28,729 bases of DNA from Clostridiales bacterium (GCA_031264755.1 JAISDO010000010.1:1-28729), one strand, 5' to 3'. Counted from the first letter of the stretch, positions 1 to 9,035 are shown. The notes: generated by a model from the letters alone, not told the origin. A program made the numbers and translations.

Positions 1-2
1 CG

Positions 3-551
3 ACTTATACTGTCCAATCCACACTAGTCGTAGTAGGTCTCCCAATTGACCTAGACAACAGTGACAACAACGAGAATGGTGGCAACGAACTACGAGAAAA
101 TACCAACCTAATACTTGACAAGGTTGTTGTTGGATATAAATATGATTCTGTTGTAACTATCTCAATCAATGCTACTTTGGATTTGCATGACAGATATAAT
201 GCATTAGATATATCTCAAATAACTTACCAAGTATTTGACTCTTCCAATGAACCGTTGTTTGTATTTGAAGTCAACAAGGATGATGTCTATAAAGACAAAG
301 ATGTCAATGAAGCAGGGAAAAGTGGGGTTACAATAACTCAAGATAATATAAATGCAGAGATTGATATTTTTGACAAGGAATTTCCACAATACACATGCAA
401 CATAATGATTGACGCTATAGACTACTCAACTCTCAAGACTCTAGCCACTGACACATCACACTCTCACAATATCTCAATCATATCCACAATCTCCTTCAAG
501 GACGGCTACACCCACACCCAAACCTCCTCCACCAACTTCTCTCGCCCATAA
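3..551 (+). CDS. Unrecognised protein, 3' end only
   Basis: The frame is open from the left edge for 182 codons and ends at TAA (549-551), so the 5' end lies outside the window. I do not recognise a family. The visible part has an Asn/Asp-rich linker (residues about 17-30) between stretches of alternating hydrophobic and polar residues, which suggests beta structure. There is no hydrophobic C-terminal anchor, and the tail is rich in Ser, Thr and His. The coding strand is rich in C and A, most clearly in the last 60 bases, unlike the G/T-rich coding strand of the genes that follow. This could be the end of a secreted or surface protein, but that is a guess. A TTG at 177 could be called as a start, but the frame clearly continues upstream of it. 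Confidence 0.5.
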   Translation, partial: TYTVQSTLVVVGLPIDLDNSDNNENGGNELRENTNLILDKVVVGYKYDSVVTISINATLDLHDRYNALDISQITYQVFDSSNEPLFVFEVNKDDVYKDKDVNEAGKSGVTITQDNINAEIDIFDKEFPQYTCNIMIDAIDYSTLKTLATDTSHSHNISIISTISFKDGYTHTQTSSTNFSRP

Positions 552-644
552 TTAACCTAAATATCTTATCCTAATTAACAATATCCAAATCCAATAATAT
601 GATTATGTATATATATTGTATAATTGACTATACCTGAGTTTGGA

Positions 645-673
645 TTGACTTTGAGAGCATTGTAGTGTATCAT
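645..673 (+). promoter_or_regulatory. Probable promoter for recD2
   Basis: TTGACT (645-650) and TATCAT (668-673) are separated by 17 bp, a good sigma-A-type match. Transcription would start near 680, leaving a leader of only about 13-25 nt before the recD2 start, which fits the lack of a Shine-Dalgarno sequence there. Confidence 0.5.
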
Positions 674-704
674 ATTGTTGTAGTATGATGACTTGGACAA
701 TAGT

Positions 705-2921
705 ATGGACAAGATAGAGGGCGTTGTAGATAGTATAATATACAAGGACGAAGCCACAAGTTATAAGATTGCTCGTATCAACACGGGCAAGGATACTATT
801 GTGTGCAAAGGTGAGTTCCCTAATATTTGTGATGTTGGACATTCGGTAGTTTGTGAAGGTGAGTTAGTTAAAGATCTCAAGTATGGTCCTCAGTTGAAAG
901 CTACCCAAATCAACATAGTTACACCTCGCACTACCCAAAGCATAATCAAGTATTTGAGTGCTGGCAGAATCAAGGGTATAGGTCCCGCTACTGCCAAGTC
1001 CATAGTAGACAAGTTTGGCAAAGATACTCTAGAGGTGATGGAGAATCGCCCTGGTTTGCTCACAAATATTAGGGGGATAAATCACCAAAAAATTGTGGAG
1101 ATATCTAAGTCAATAGTACAAATAAGAGCTATGGAACGCTCCATAACATACCTTCTGGACAAAGGTATAGGACCTAAGACAGCTGACAAAATATATGAAG
1201 TATACAAAGACAACACTATAGAGATAGTGTCTAGCAATCCATATAGGCTAATAGAAGATATCAATGGTATAGGCTTTGGTACTGCGGACAACATAGCTAG
1301 GGAGATAGGTATAGTACATGATAGCTCTTTGAGGATTAGGGCAGGACTTGTGCATGTGTTGAGGCAATCTACCGACAAAGATGGCAATACATATTTGCCG
1401 TATGACATGACCATAGAGAGTACCTTGCAACTAATGTCGTTGCAAGATGCGTCCAAAATAAATGATATTGTACAAGAGCTAGTGCTAGACTACAAGATCA
1501 AGGTATTGGAGATAAATGATACTAAAGTTGTCATGAATGTACTATGCTACCAAGCAGAGAAGCACATAGCAACCAAGCTACTAGAGTTGTATACGAGTGC
1601 TAGCATTAGCAATTATAGCTACAATGACGAAATTGCCGAGTTTGAACGTGTGCACAATATACAATTGCACGCTGCTCAAGTCAATGCCATAAAACAAAGC
1701 GTAAACAGTGGAGTATGCATAATTACAGGTGGACCGGGTACAGGTAAGACTACCATAATCAAAAACATATTGGACATCTTTGCCAAGCATAGATTGCGTA
1801 TAATTATGCTAGCACCTACTGGACGAGCTGCCAAGCGTATACTAGAGACTACAGGTTATGAGGCTAGCACTATACACAGGGCATTGATGAAAGATGGTCA
1901 AATGCGAACCGAGCCACTAGCGTGTGATGTTGTAATAGTAGATGAGATGTCTATGGTAGATATCTTCTTGTTTAGGAACTTGCTAAAGGCTGTAGCCAAT
2001 GGTACCAAGCTAATATTGGTGGGAGACAAGGACCAATTGCCTAGTGTGGGTGCGGGCAATGTGCTGAGAGATCTTTTGCAAGCTAGGGTATTGCCTGTAG
2101 CTGAGCTTAGCTTTATATATAGGCAAGGTGACAATAGCCTAATAGCTAAGAATGCACACAGTATCAACAATGGCGTAATGCCTCAATTGGATAGCAAGAT
2201 GTCAGACTTCTTTTTTGTAGACATTGGCAATGATCATACTCAAGATATCAAAAGTATAGTGGTAGACCTAGTGGTCAATAGACTGCCCAAGTTTGCTGAG
2301 GTGCAGTCTACACGTATACAAGTATTGAGTGCAATCAAGAATGGCAATGCTGGTGTGATAGCTCTCAACAAGCAGTTGCAAGCATCAATCAATCCTCCAA
2401 GCGTAGACAAACATCAAATAGAGTTGGAATATACCACATTGAGAGAGGGTGACAAAGTAATGAATGTTGTCAACAATTATCAGCTCAAGTGGAAAAAACG
2501 AGACAATTCGGAGACGGGAGAGGGGGTCTTCAATGGTGACATGGGACAGATACTATCTATCTTGGACAATGGTGAAGTGGTGGTGTTGTTTGATGATGAT
2601 AGGGTAGTGTCTTACAATAGAGAGATATTGATGCAGCTTATGCTTGCGTATGCTATCACGATACACAAGAGTCAGGGTAGTGAGTTTGATGTAGTTGTTA
2701 TGCCTGTAGTACAGGGTCCGTCTATGATGATGACACGCAATCTATTGTACACTGCTATCACCCGTGGCAAAAAACTGGTCGTCTTGGTAGGTACTAGATA
2801 TGCAGTTGAGAAGATGGTTGTCAACAACTATGTAGCTATGAGATACAGTGCTTTGTGGTATTTTTTGTCCAAGATAAGTCAGCAACAATTGTTAGATGAC
2901 ACAGTGCAATTGCAAGACTAA
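705..2921 (+). CDS. recD2: RecD2-type ATP-dependent DNA helicase
   Basis: This is a superfamily 1B 5'-3' DNA helicase of the RecD2/YrrC family, which acts in DNA repair and replication-fork processing without RecBC. The 738 residues are of normal length. The N-terminal OB-like region opens with DKIEGVVDSIIYKDE. Helix-hairpin-helix repeats follow (IKGIGPATA, DKGIGPKTA, INGIGFGTA; residues about 90-205). The helicase core has Walker A GGPGTGKTT (about residue 342), Walker B VVIVDEMSMVD, motif III GDKDQLPSVG, motif V IHKSQGSEFD and motif VI YTAITRGKK. ATG at 705 is preferred because it starts the conserved N-terminus; a TTG at 693 would add four residues. Neither has a clear ribosome binding site. 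The gene ends only 66 bases before the nucleoside hydrolase start, so the two may be co-transcribed. Confidence 0.95.
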   Translation: MDKIEGVVDSIIYKDEATSYKIARINTGKDTIVCKGEFPNICDVGHSVVCEGELVKDLKYGPQLKATQINIVTPRTTQSIIKYLSAGRIKGIGPATAKSIVDKFGKDTLEVMENRPGLLTNIRGINHQKIVEISKSIVQIRAMERSITYLLDKGIGPKTADKIYEVYKDNTIEIVSSNPYRLIEDINGIGFGTADNIAREIGIVHDSSLRIRAGLVHVLRQSTDKDGNTYLPYDMTIESTLQLMSLQDASKINDIVQELVLDYKIKVLEINDTKVVMNVLCYQAEKHIATKLLELYTSASISNYSYNDEIAEFERVHNIQLHAAQVNAIKQSVNSGVCIITGGPGTGKTTIIKNILDIFAKHRLRIIMLAPTGRAAKRILETTGYEASTIHRALMKDGQMRTEPLACDVVIVDEMSMVDIFLFRNLLKAVANGTKLILVGDKDQLPSVGAGNVLRDLLQARVLPVAELSFIYRQGDNSLIAKNAHSINNGVMPQLDSKMSDFFFVDIGNDHTQDIKSIVVDLVVNRLPKFAEVQSTRIQVLSAIKNGNAGVIALNKQLQASINPPSVDKHQIELEYTTLREGDKVMNVVNNYQLKWKKRDNSETGEGVFNGDMGQILSILDNGEVVVLFDDDRVVSYNREILMQLMLAYAITIHKSQGSEFDVVVMPVVQGPSMMMTRNLLYTAITRGKKLVVLVGTRYAVEKMVVNNYVAMRYSALWYFLSKISQQQLLDDTVQLQD

Positions 2922-2987
2922 GCGTTGTCAACAATTAATATAACAAAATATAGTACAATACAATTAGTAATTTTAGGAGATTGTGTT

Positions 2988-3779
2988 ATGTCGACAAAAT
3001 TGATTATAATGAGTGACTATGGACTAGATGATGCTGTTGCAACAGCTTGGTTGCTAGACAACAACAAATGGGATAGTATAGATATTGTAGCAATTGCGGG
3101 CAATACAACAGCTGACAATAGTCTCAACAATGCTCACAAACTGCTACACCAACGAGGCAAGTTGCACAATGTGACTCTAGTTGACACGGTAGACCAAATT
3201 CAAAATTATGCTCACTTGCCTAGCATACATGGCGTTGATGGTATGGGGGATTTGTACAAAGATGCTACAAGGTACGCCAATACTGTCAAGTTTGATACAT
3301 GGCTCAGCAATCTTGACAAGAACCAAACGATAGATATAGCATCGTTGGGTCCTGCTACTTTGGTTGTACCACTACTCAAACACCTTGATTGCAAGTGCAA
3401 CGACTTGCTTATGATGGGACACAACATTAGGCACCAACCCAATTATCAAGGCGAAGAGTTCAATTTTGCTCTGGATATAGAGAATTTTGTATGGTGTCTC
3501 AAGCACACTGATTGCAAAGTGGCTACATTGGATACCTGTCGTGATGCTACTTTCAACTTGAGTGGCAGGAGAGTGAGTGACAATAGTATGTTTGGTCAAT
3601 TGCTCAACAAGTCTATAGAGCTGGCTGAGTTGCGACATCAAGACAATGCTTATGTATACGATTATATAGCCGTTAGGTATCTAGTCAACAATGAATTTGA
3701 TATTGTGCAAGATGTAGATACTCGTGGCAATAAGCTAAACCATCTCAAGGTCAATTGCAGAGTAGACTTGTTGAAATAA
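2988..3779 (+). CDS. Nucleoside hydrolase (IUNH family)
   Basis: This 263-residue protein belongs to the inosine-uridine preferring nucleoside hydrolase family, whose members cleave the N-glycosidic bond of ribonucleosides for base salvage. The family's N-terminal DxDxxxDD metal/ribose motif appears as MSDYGLDD at residues 8-15. Asp10, Asp14 and Asp15 are kept but the first Asp is Met. Other family signatures are SLGPATLV, GEEFNFALD near the middle, and YDYIAV near the C-terminus, where the family has the last calcium-ligand Asp. The start is set by ATG 2988 with AGGAG at 2975-2979. An in-frame TTG at 2925 would add 21 residues with no family similarity. No transporter or base-processing gene is adjacent, so the substrate cannot be inferred from context. 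Confidence 0.85.
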   Translation: MSTKLIIMSDYGLDDAVATAWLLDNNKWDSIDIVAIAGNTTADNSLNNAHKLLHQRGKLHNVTLVDTVDQIQNYAHLPSIHGVDGMGDLYKDATRYANTVKFDTWLSNLDKNQTIDIASLGPATLVVPLLKHLDCKCNDLLMMGHNIRHQPNYQGEEFNFALDIENFVWCLKHTDCKVATLDTCRDATFNLSGRRVSDNSMFGQLLNKSIELAELRHQDNAYVYDYIAVRYLVNNEFDIVQDVDTRGNKLNHLKVNCRVDLLK

Positions 3780-3786
3780 ATGGTGA

Positions 3787-3816
3787 TTGACAACTGAGAG
3801 TACAATATTGTATACT
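3787..3816 (+). promoter_or_regulatory. Promoter for metK
   Basis: TTGACA (3787-3792) and TATACT (3811-3816) are 18 bp apart. The predicted transcript starts near 3823, giving a ~60 nt leader. That is too short for an S-box (SAM-I) riboswitch, and none of its conserved segments is visible. Confidence 0.7.
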
Positions 3817-3882
3817 CATTTTGGCACAAGCTGTTGTATTGTATGTGCTAGCAAGCTTGCTTAAAGGTGTTGATACAGACTA

Positions 3883-5052
3883 ATGAAGAAATTTTTTACA
3901 AGTGAGAGTGTGACTGAGGGGCATCCAGACAAGATTTGTGACAAGGTTGCAGATAGTATACTAGATGCCGTATTGACTCTAGACGCAGACGCACGTGTGG
4001 CTTGCGAAGTCGTGGCTACCACAGACTATATGCTAATTATGGGTGAGATTAGCACTTTTGCCAAAGTAGACTATTCAGGTATAGCTCGTCAAGTTATACA
4101 AGACATTGGGTATACCGATCCTGAGCTTGGGTTTTGTTGTGATACTGTAGATATACAAGTCAAGGTGCATACCCAAAGTCCAGATATAGCTATGGGAGTA
4201 GACAAAGTTGACGCTCAGTTGCTAGGAGCGGGTGACCAAGGCATGATGTTTGGGTATGCTTGTAGCGAGACTGAAGAGTTGATGCCGCTTAGCATTAGTC
4301 TAGCACATGCTTTGGCTAAGAGATTGGAGCTTGTACGCAAGCACAAGATTGTCAATTATTTGCGTCCCGACGGCAAGACTCAGGTGACTGTAGAGTACAA
4401 AGACAACAAACCACACAGGGTTGATACAGTCGTAGTGTCCGCTCAGCATTCGCCAGAGGCGTCTCAAGATACATTGGTTGGGGATATCAAACAACATGTC
4501 ATATCTCATGTCTTGAAAGATTGGGTAGACAATGATACCAAGATACTTATCAACACTACAGGACAGTTTTGTATAGGTGGGCCAGATGGTGATAGTGGGT
4601 TGACAGGTCGCAAAATTATAGCGGACACTTATGGTGGGCATTGTGCACATGGTGGTGGGGCATTCAGTGGCAAGGATAGTACTAAGGTAGACCGTAGTGC
4701 AACATATATGGCTAGATATATTTGCAAAAATATAGTAGCGGCAGGCATAGCATCAAGGTGCGAGATACAAATTAGCTATGCTATAGGTGTATCTCAACCT
4801 ACTTCAATATTTTGCAATACATTTGGTACAGGCAGTATCAATGATCAGATATTGGCAGATATAGTTCTCAAGTTGTTTGACCTAAGACCACAGGCTATTA
4901 TAGACAAGTTGGGTTTGTGCAAGCCTGTATTTGCAGATACAGCCACATATGGGCACTTTGGTAGAGCTAATGTGTCTTGGGAGCAATTGGACAAGGTAGA
5001 AGATCTCAAAGCCGAATTGTCAAAAATAGATTTGGGACAAGTCTATAATTAA
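3883..5052 (+). CDS. metK: S-adenosylmethionine synthetase
   Basis: The enzyme makes S-adenosylmethionine from methionine and ATP in the cytoplasm, supplying the methyltransferases encoded nearby (trmN6-like, trmD). At 389 residues it has the usual length. The N-terminus has SESVTEGHPDKICD with the metal/ATP-binding His14, Asp16 and Lys17. The central GAGDQGMMFGYA is the ATP-binding signature, and GGGAFSGKDSTKVDRSA is the phosphate-binding loop (the usual Pro of GKDPTK is Ser). The ATG at 3883 starts exactly at the conserved N-terminus. The AAAGG about 15 bases upstream is far for a ribosome binding site. The 183 bases after the gene hold small inverted repeats (for example 5086-5107) and a consensus -35 box TTGACA (5189-5194) with no convincing -10. 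Confidence 0.97.
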   Translation: MKKFFTSESVTEGHPDKICDKVADSILDAVLTLDADARVACEVVATTDYMLIMGEISTFAKVDYSGIARQVIQDIGYTDPELGFCCDTVDIQVKVHTQSPDIAMGVDKVDAQLLGAGDQGMMFGYACSETEELMPLSISLAHALAKRLELVRKHKIVNYLRPDGKTQVTVEYKDNKPHRVDTVVVSAQHSPEASQDTLVGDIKQHVISHVLKDWVDNDTKILINTTGQFCIGGPDGDSGLTGRKIIADTYGGHCAHGGGAFSGKDSTKVDRSATYMARYICKNIVAAGIASRCEIQISYAIGVSQPTSIFCNTFGTGSINDQILADIVLKLFDLRPQAIIDKLGLCKPVFADTATYGHFGRANVSWEQLDKVEDLKAELSKIDLGQVYN

Positions 5053-5235
5053 GGGCTGATATTGGAGAGCCAACAGATATACAATGCATGTGCAATATCG
5101 TACATGCTATGTTGTGATACACAAAGTTGTGACATATTGTATATTATGCGATTGTGTGATTGAAGATCCCAAAAAACAAGCACAACGCTTGACACTATGT
5201 GGATTTGGTTGTGTGTTTGAGATGCATTGTATATT

Positions 5236-5883
5236 ATGTTAGAGTATGATGGCTGTGTTGTGGATGACTTGCAAGTCAACAATTTGCGTATAATTCAACG
5301 CAAAGGTGGATTTAAGTTTGGTAGTGATGCAGTAGCTTTGGTGAATTTTGTCAATGTTAGACCAGTGGGTGTAGCATTGGATATAGGTAGTGGTACGGGT
5401 ATTATACCTATATTGTTAGCAGGCAAGTTGGGTTTTGGTACGGTGTATGGTGTAGAGATAGATACTGATATGGCTACTTTGTCTCAACAAAGTGTCCAAC
5501 TCAACAATCTACAAAACTCAATCAAAATCATCAACGCTCCAATACAAGACATATCACAGTATCTATCTGCGGGTAGTTGCACTGTGATTACTAGCAATCC
5601 ACCTTTCAACAAGGTAGGTTGTGGTCAAGTTAGTGGCAATGATAGCATAGCACAAGCTAGATTTGAGTGCTCCTTGACTTTGCAGGAGACATTGAAAGCC
5701 GCAAGCTATTTGTTGAGTACGGGTGGCAAGTTGTATATGATACATCAGATATATAGACTTGCCGAAATTATGTACGAATGCACTACGGTTAGATTGCAGC
5801 CCAAAGTAATCAAACTAGTGGACAGCAAAAGGTTTTTGGTACAGTGTACCAAAGATGCCAAAGTTGGATTGTTGATAAGATAG
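5236..5883 (+). CDS. tRNA1(Val) (adenine37-N6)-methyltransferase-like protein
   Basis: This is a class I SAM-dependent methyltransferase of the TrmN6/YfiC/YabB group, 215 residues. Motif I is ALDIGSGTGIIPILLA (about residues 46-61) and the amino-methyltransferase motif IV is SNPPF, typical of N6-adenine methylation. The N-terminus IIQRKGGFKFGSDAVAL matches this family's conserved opening, where the substrate tRNA sits next to the active site. The start is uncertain. ATG 5236 is chosen; a TTG three codons upstream (5227) is possible, and neither has a clear Shine-Dalgarno. The 13-bp sequence at 5226-5238, which includes the ATG, also occurs at 5136-5148. In many Bacillota this gene neighbours other translation-related genes, as it does here with tilS. 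Assignment to the family is good; the exact tRNA target is inferred. Confidence 0.85.
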   Translation: MLEYDGCVVDDLQVNNLRIIQRKGGFKFGSDAVALVNFVNVRPVGVALDIGSGTGIIPILLAGKLGFGTVYGVEIDTDMATLSQQSVQLNNLQNSIKIINAPIQDISQYLSAGSCTVITSNPPFNKVGCGQVSGNDSIAQARFECSLTLQETLKAASYLLSTGGKLYMIHQIYRLAEIMYECTTVRLQPKVIKLVDSKRFLVQCTKDAKVGLLIR

Positions 5884-5941
5884 AGTACGATGGGTACAGA
5901 TTTGGTGTATGTGATTGTTGTGCTAGTTGATGTATTGTAAT

Positions 5942-7231
5942 ATGAATGATGTTGAGCAATTGATTAGACGTCATGCTAGTGGCAAGAGTGTAGCTTTGAG
6001 CGTAAGTGGTGGTAGTGACAGTATGTGCTTGTTGTCACTATTTTTGTCCAATAGACACATGTTGCAGGATATGCAAGTATTGACATTTGATCACTGCATA
6101 CGAGTACAGTCCAATTTTGAGACTTTGTGGGTGCGGCAATATTGCAAGCATCACAATGTCAAGTGTACGATATACAAGAGTGATATACCAGAACTCTCCA
6201 AGCAATCAGGGCAGAGCATAGAGTTGCAAGCTAGATTGTGGCGACAACAAGTGTACGACCATGTGCTACAACAAGTGGACATGGTGGCATTGGGACATCA
6301 CATGGACGACCAAATTGAGACTGTGCTGTATAGGATATTTAGGGGTACAGGCATTAAGGGTCTTGGTGGCATGCAAGTCTTGAGCAGTCAGAGACTACTA
6401 AGACCACTTATTAACACATCTAAAAGTGCTATTAGTCAGTACAATAGATCTCAATCTGTGCCATATGTAGTAGATCAATCCAATGTAGATGTTGGTCATG
6501 ATCGCAATTATATCAGACACAATATAGTGCCATTAATACGAGATAGGTGGGCTCTCACTAATATTTGCAAGCTGTCTAATATTGCACACAACCTCAACGA
6601 ATTTGCAAACAAACATATAGATAAGCAAGCTATAACTATGGATCAAGGCAATGTGTTGATTCCATTGTGTTTGTTGGACGATCTGTTGAAATATCAATAT
6701 ATTGAATATGCTATGGGATTGTTCAATATCAAACCTAACTACAATATCATATCTAGGATACTAGGTATGACAAGTATGCAGGTAGGCAAACATATTGTGC
6801 TCTATGGGGACATAGTGGCTCGTAGAGAGTACAACTCTATTAGAATGTATAGCAAGACTGTACCAATAGCAAGATCAGCATCAATACCGTACGAGGGTGT
6901 ATCTGTATACAAATTGGGTGATATATCTTGGCAAATATGCAAGACTGATACCGTAGAGTATACAAGTGGTATAGTATTTGATTTGAAGAAGATAGACAAA
7001 TCTGCAATATGGCGTCATAGACGGATAGGTGATACCTTTGTACCTTACAAAGGGCATAATAAAACTCTCAAGAAGTACCTTGTTGACAACAAGATACCAC
7101 AGTACAAGAGAGACAAACTTGTACTGTTGACTGTGGGCAACACAGTACTGTTGATAGTTGGTGTGGCAATAAGTGATATCATCAAATGTGATAGCAACAC
7201 AGTTGATGTAGCTACTGTAAGGTTGAATTGA
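5942..7231 (+). CDS. tilS: tRNA(Ile)-lysidine synthase
   Basis: TilS ligates lysine to C34 of the CAU-anticodon isoleucine tRNA so that it reads AUA codons, which are frequent in this AT-rich sequence. The 429-residue protein has the N-type ATP-pyrophosphatase P-loop SGGSDS at residues 22-27, followed by GHHMDDQIET and RIFRGTGIKGLGGM, the signature of the family's catalytic domain. The C-terminal part IGDTFVPYKGHNKTLKKYL with YKRDKLVLL corresponds to the tRNA-binding C-terminal domain, so the gene is full length. ATG 5942 is preferred; a TTG at 5927 and an ATG at 5930 lie in frame upstream. It stops at TGA. It follows the methyltransferase gene by 58 bases and probably shares its transcript. 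Confidence 0.93.
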   Translation: MNDVEQLIRRHASGKSVALSVSGGSDSMCLLSLFLSNRHMLQDMQVLTFDHCIRVQSNFETLWVRQYCKHHNVKCTIYKSDIPELSKQSGQSIELQARLWRQQVYDHVLQQVDMVALGHHMDDQIETVLYRIFRGTGIKGLGGMQVLSSQRLLRPLINTSKSAISQYNRSQSVPYVVDQSNVDVGHDRNYIRHNIVPLIRDRWALTNICKLSNIAHNLNEFANKHIDKQAITMDQGNVLIPLCLLDDLLKYQYIEYAMGLFNIKPNYNIISRILGMTSMQVGKHIVLYGDIVARREYNSIRMYSKTVPIARSASIPYEGVSVYKLGDISWQICKTDTVEYTSGIVFDLKKIDKSAIWRHRRIGDTFVPYKGHNKTLKKYLVDNKIPQYKRDKLVLLTVGNTVLLIVGVAISDIIKCDSNTVDVATVRLN

Positions 7232-7306
7232 GAGAGGTTGTCTACAAGCGCTATGTTTGTACATTGACAACATTCAATAAGATCCAGACTTGAGAGTGTT
7301 TTGACC

Positions 7307-8104
7307 ATGTTAAAAAAGATTATAAAACACACATCCAAGCCTAACATGGCATATATAGTGTTAGGTTATTCGTATTTGCCATATCAAGACTGTGGGTTGG
7401 ATGCTTATTATTTGGCTACCCAATCAATGTACAAGCTGTCTAAAGATATACAGTCGCAATTGCGTAACAATGGATCGTATGCTCAAATTGTCAATGATGT
7501 TAGCTTGCGCACATTGGCATTTTGTAGTGGATTGTGTACAATATGGGGTATCAACCAAATGGCTATGAGAGAGGACAGTGGGAGCTATATAGTACTTGGA
7601 GCTATTGAGACTGACGATGTTGGTGTAGTACGTAATGCTACAGGCGAATATATAGAGGCGTCAACCAAGTGCATGGATTGCAAACTTTGTGTTGATAAGT
7701 GTCCTACGAGAGCCATAGGTATCAATGGTGAATTTGATCCTAACAAGTGTCTACGCAAATTTCAATCAGGAGGTGTGATGCCAATAGAAATAGCAGATTT
7801 GATGGGGGCCAAATTCTTGGGTTGTGATATATGTCAAGCTGTATGTCCTCACAATAGAGATATTCAACGTATACAAGCACCTCAATATGTGCAGCAAGCA
7901 CTGTACAACTCTATTAATACTATCAGACCTTTTAGAGATATAATAGGTGCTAATTATGCTCGCCCTAAGTATCTTACAGTCAATTCTATTGTATATTCGG
8001 CACACTCTAAGTATACACACGCTATACCAAGCTTGCACAAATTGTCACAAGATGTCATGTATGCCCAATTGGTTGATTGGGCTATATCCAAGATTGAGGA
8101 TTGA
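7307..8104 (+). CDS. QueG-like protein with two 4Fe-4S clusters (short N-terminus)
   Basis: The C-terminal half matches epoxyqueuosine reductase QueG: a first cluster motif CMDCKLCVDKCP (from residue 122), then NKCLRKF and CDICQAVCPHN, giving eight Cys for two 4Fe-4S clusters. The middle region SLRTLAFCSGLCTIWGINQ fits the QueG segment with the catalytic Asp and the AGLGWIGKN-like stretch. At 265 residues it is about 110 shorter than typical QueG. Part of the loss is at the N-terminus, where the cluster motif comes about 60-70 residues early, and part is at the C-terminus, which lacks the HEAT-like repeats of long forms. ATG 7307 is chosen over TTG 7301. QueG does the last step of queuosine synthesis, but no other que or tgt gene is nearby, so 'QueG-like iron-sulfur protein' is the safer name. 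Confidence 0.75.
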   Translation: MLKKIIKHTSKPNMAYIVLGYSYLPYQDCGLDAYYLATQSMYKLSKDIQSQLRNNGSYAQIVNDVSLRTLAFCSGLCTIWGINQMAMREDSGSYIVLGAIETDDVGVVRNATGEYIEASTKCMDCKLCVDKCPTRAIGINGEFDPNKCLRKFQSGGVMPIEIADLMGAKFLGCDICQAVCPHNRDIQRIQAPQYVQQALYNSINTIRPFRDIIGANYARPKYLTVNSIVYSAHSKYTHAIPSLHKLSQDVMYAQLVDWAISKIED

Positions 8105-8181
8105 CTCGTCGTCTTGTGCAATCTAACAATATTGTGTATGTGCGGTTTGACAATTTATGGATTATGTGATACATATAAGAT

Positions 8182-8964
8182 ATGTTTAATTTTAGTGATG
8201 TTTATATACAATCGTGGTTGTGGTGGACTATGATTGGAGTTATAGTATTTGGGGTAGTTGTAGTAGTTGTCTTGCTACATATTAGGCACCGTAGAGTGGC
8301 AAAGTCAACACAAATAGGCTCTAATAGTACGGCTACTATGTCTAGCAACATGGATATTGTAGATAATATCAACAAGATCAAGGTAGCTTTTGGTGCAAGA
8401 GATATTGTCTTTGGTGCTATAGCACTTAGCATTTCTTTTGTTTTGTGGATATTTCCTGTATTTAGGTTGCCATTTGGTGCACATGTTACGTTGGCATCTC
8501 CTCTCCCGATGTTGTTGTATGGATACTTCTTTGGTCTCAAGAAAGCTCTAGTGGTAGCACTTGGGCACATGCTACTTACCCTAATGTATTTTCCATATAT
8601 TGTTAGTCCATGGAGTGCAGTGCTAGACTATGTTGTACCTAGTCTCTCTATGGCAGCGGCTGGATTGGTAGACTTTAGACCCAAAGGCGACAAGTTGACA
8701 GGCTTGCGTACTCACAACAAATTCTATATTGGGTTGATGATATGCTTTGTTGTCAGACTTGCTAGTCACACGTGGGCGGGGATTGTGTTTTGGTCTAAGG
8801 ACATAGACTTTGCAATTTGGTCAGGTGACTTGGTGGGGTTTGATGCATTGATGTATAGTCTGGTCTACAATCTAGCATACCTAGTACCAGAGACTATATT
8901 GGTGATTGTGGCAAGCGTAATGGTCTTCAATAGTAGTCAACTTGTCAAAACTATAGTAAGATAA
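8182..8964 (+). CDS. thiT: Thiamine-specific ECF transporter S component, ThiT-like
   Basis: From residue about 72 onward the protein is a six-helix membrane S component matching ThiT, which binds thiamine and works with a shared energy-coupling module encoded elsewhere. Matching features are the YGYFFGLKKALVVALGH helix-loop, the AVLDYVVPS segment, RLASHTWAGIVFW with a conserved His and Trp, and SLVYNLAYLVPE with Tyr and Asn. It is unusual in carrying about 70 extra residues at the N-terminus: a single membrane helix (about 13-35, very Val-rich) followed by a basic and Ser/Thr/Asn-rich linker. The 77-base gap in front is too short for a TPP riboswitch and shows none of its conserved core. ATG 8182 starts the open frame; no strong Shine-Dalgarno is visible. 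The thiamine substrate is inferred from family resemblance. Confidence 0.8.
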   Translation: MFNFSDVYIQSWLWWTMIGVIVFGVVVVVVLLHIRHRRVAKSTQIGSNSTATMSSNMDIVDNINKIKVAFGARDIVFGAIALSISFVLWIFPVFRLPFGAHVTLASPLPMLLYGYFFGLKKALVVALGHMLLTLMYFPYIVSPWSAVLDYVVPSLSMAAAGLVDFRPKGDKLTGLRTHNKFYIGLMICFVVRLASHTWAGIVFWSKDIDFAIWSGDLVGFDALMYSLVYNLAYLVPETILVIVASVMVFNSSQLVKTIVR

Positions 8965-8995
8965 CGACAGACATTGTTATAATTGGTTTTGTATA

Positions 8996-9035
8996 AGACA
9001 TATCCAACATCTCTATATTGAGAGTGGATATGTCT
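8996..9035 (+). terminator. Stem-loop after thiT, possible terminator
   Basis: AGACATATCCA (8996-9006) pairs perfectly with TGGATATGTCT (9025-9035), and CTCT/AGAG adds an inner stem. It lies 32 bases after the thiT stop. The following bases are not a proper T-run (ATGTT), so it may be an inefficient terminator or a processing hairpin. Confidence 0.5.

Noticed and set aside
3817..3882. S-box riboswitch in front of metK
   Set aside because: The predicted leader is about 60 nt with no S-box elements.
5189..5194. Promoter for the trmN6-like gene from TTGACA
   Set aside because: No acceptable -10 box at 16-19 bp.
8105..8181. TPP riboswitch in front of thiT
   Set aside because: The gap is only 77 bases and lacks the conserved TPP core.
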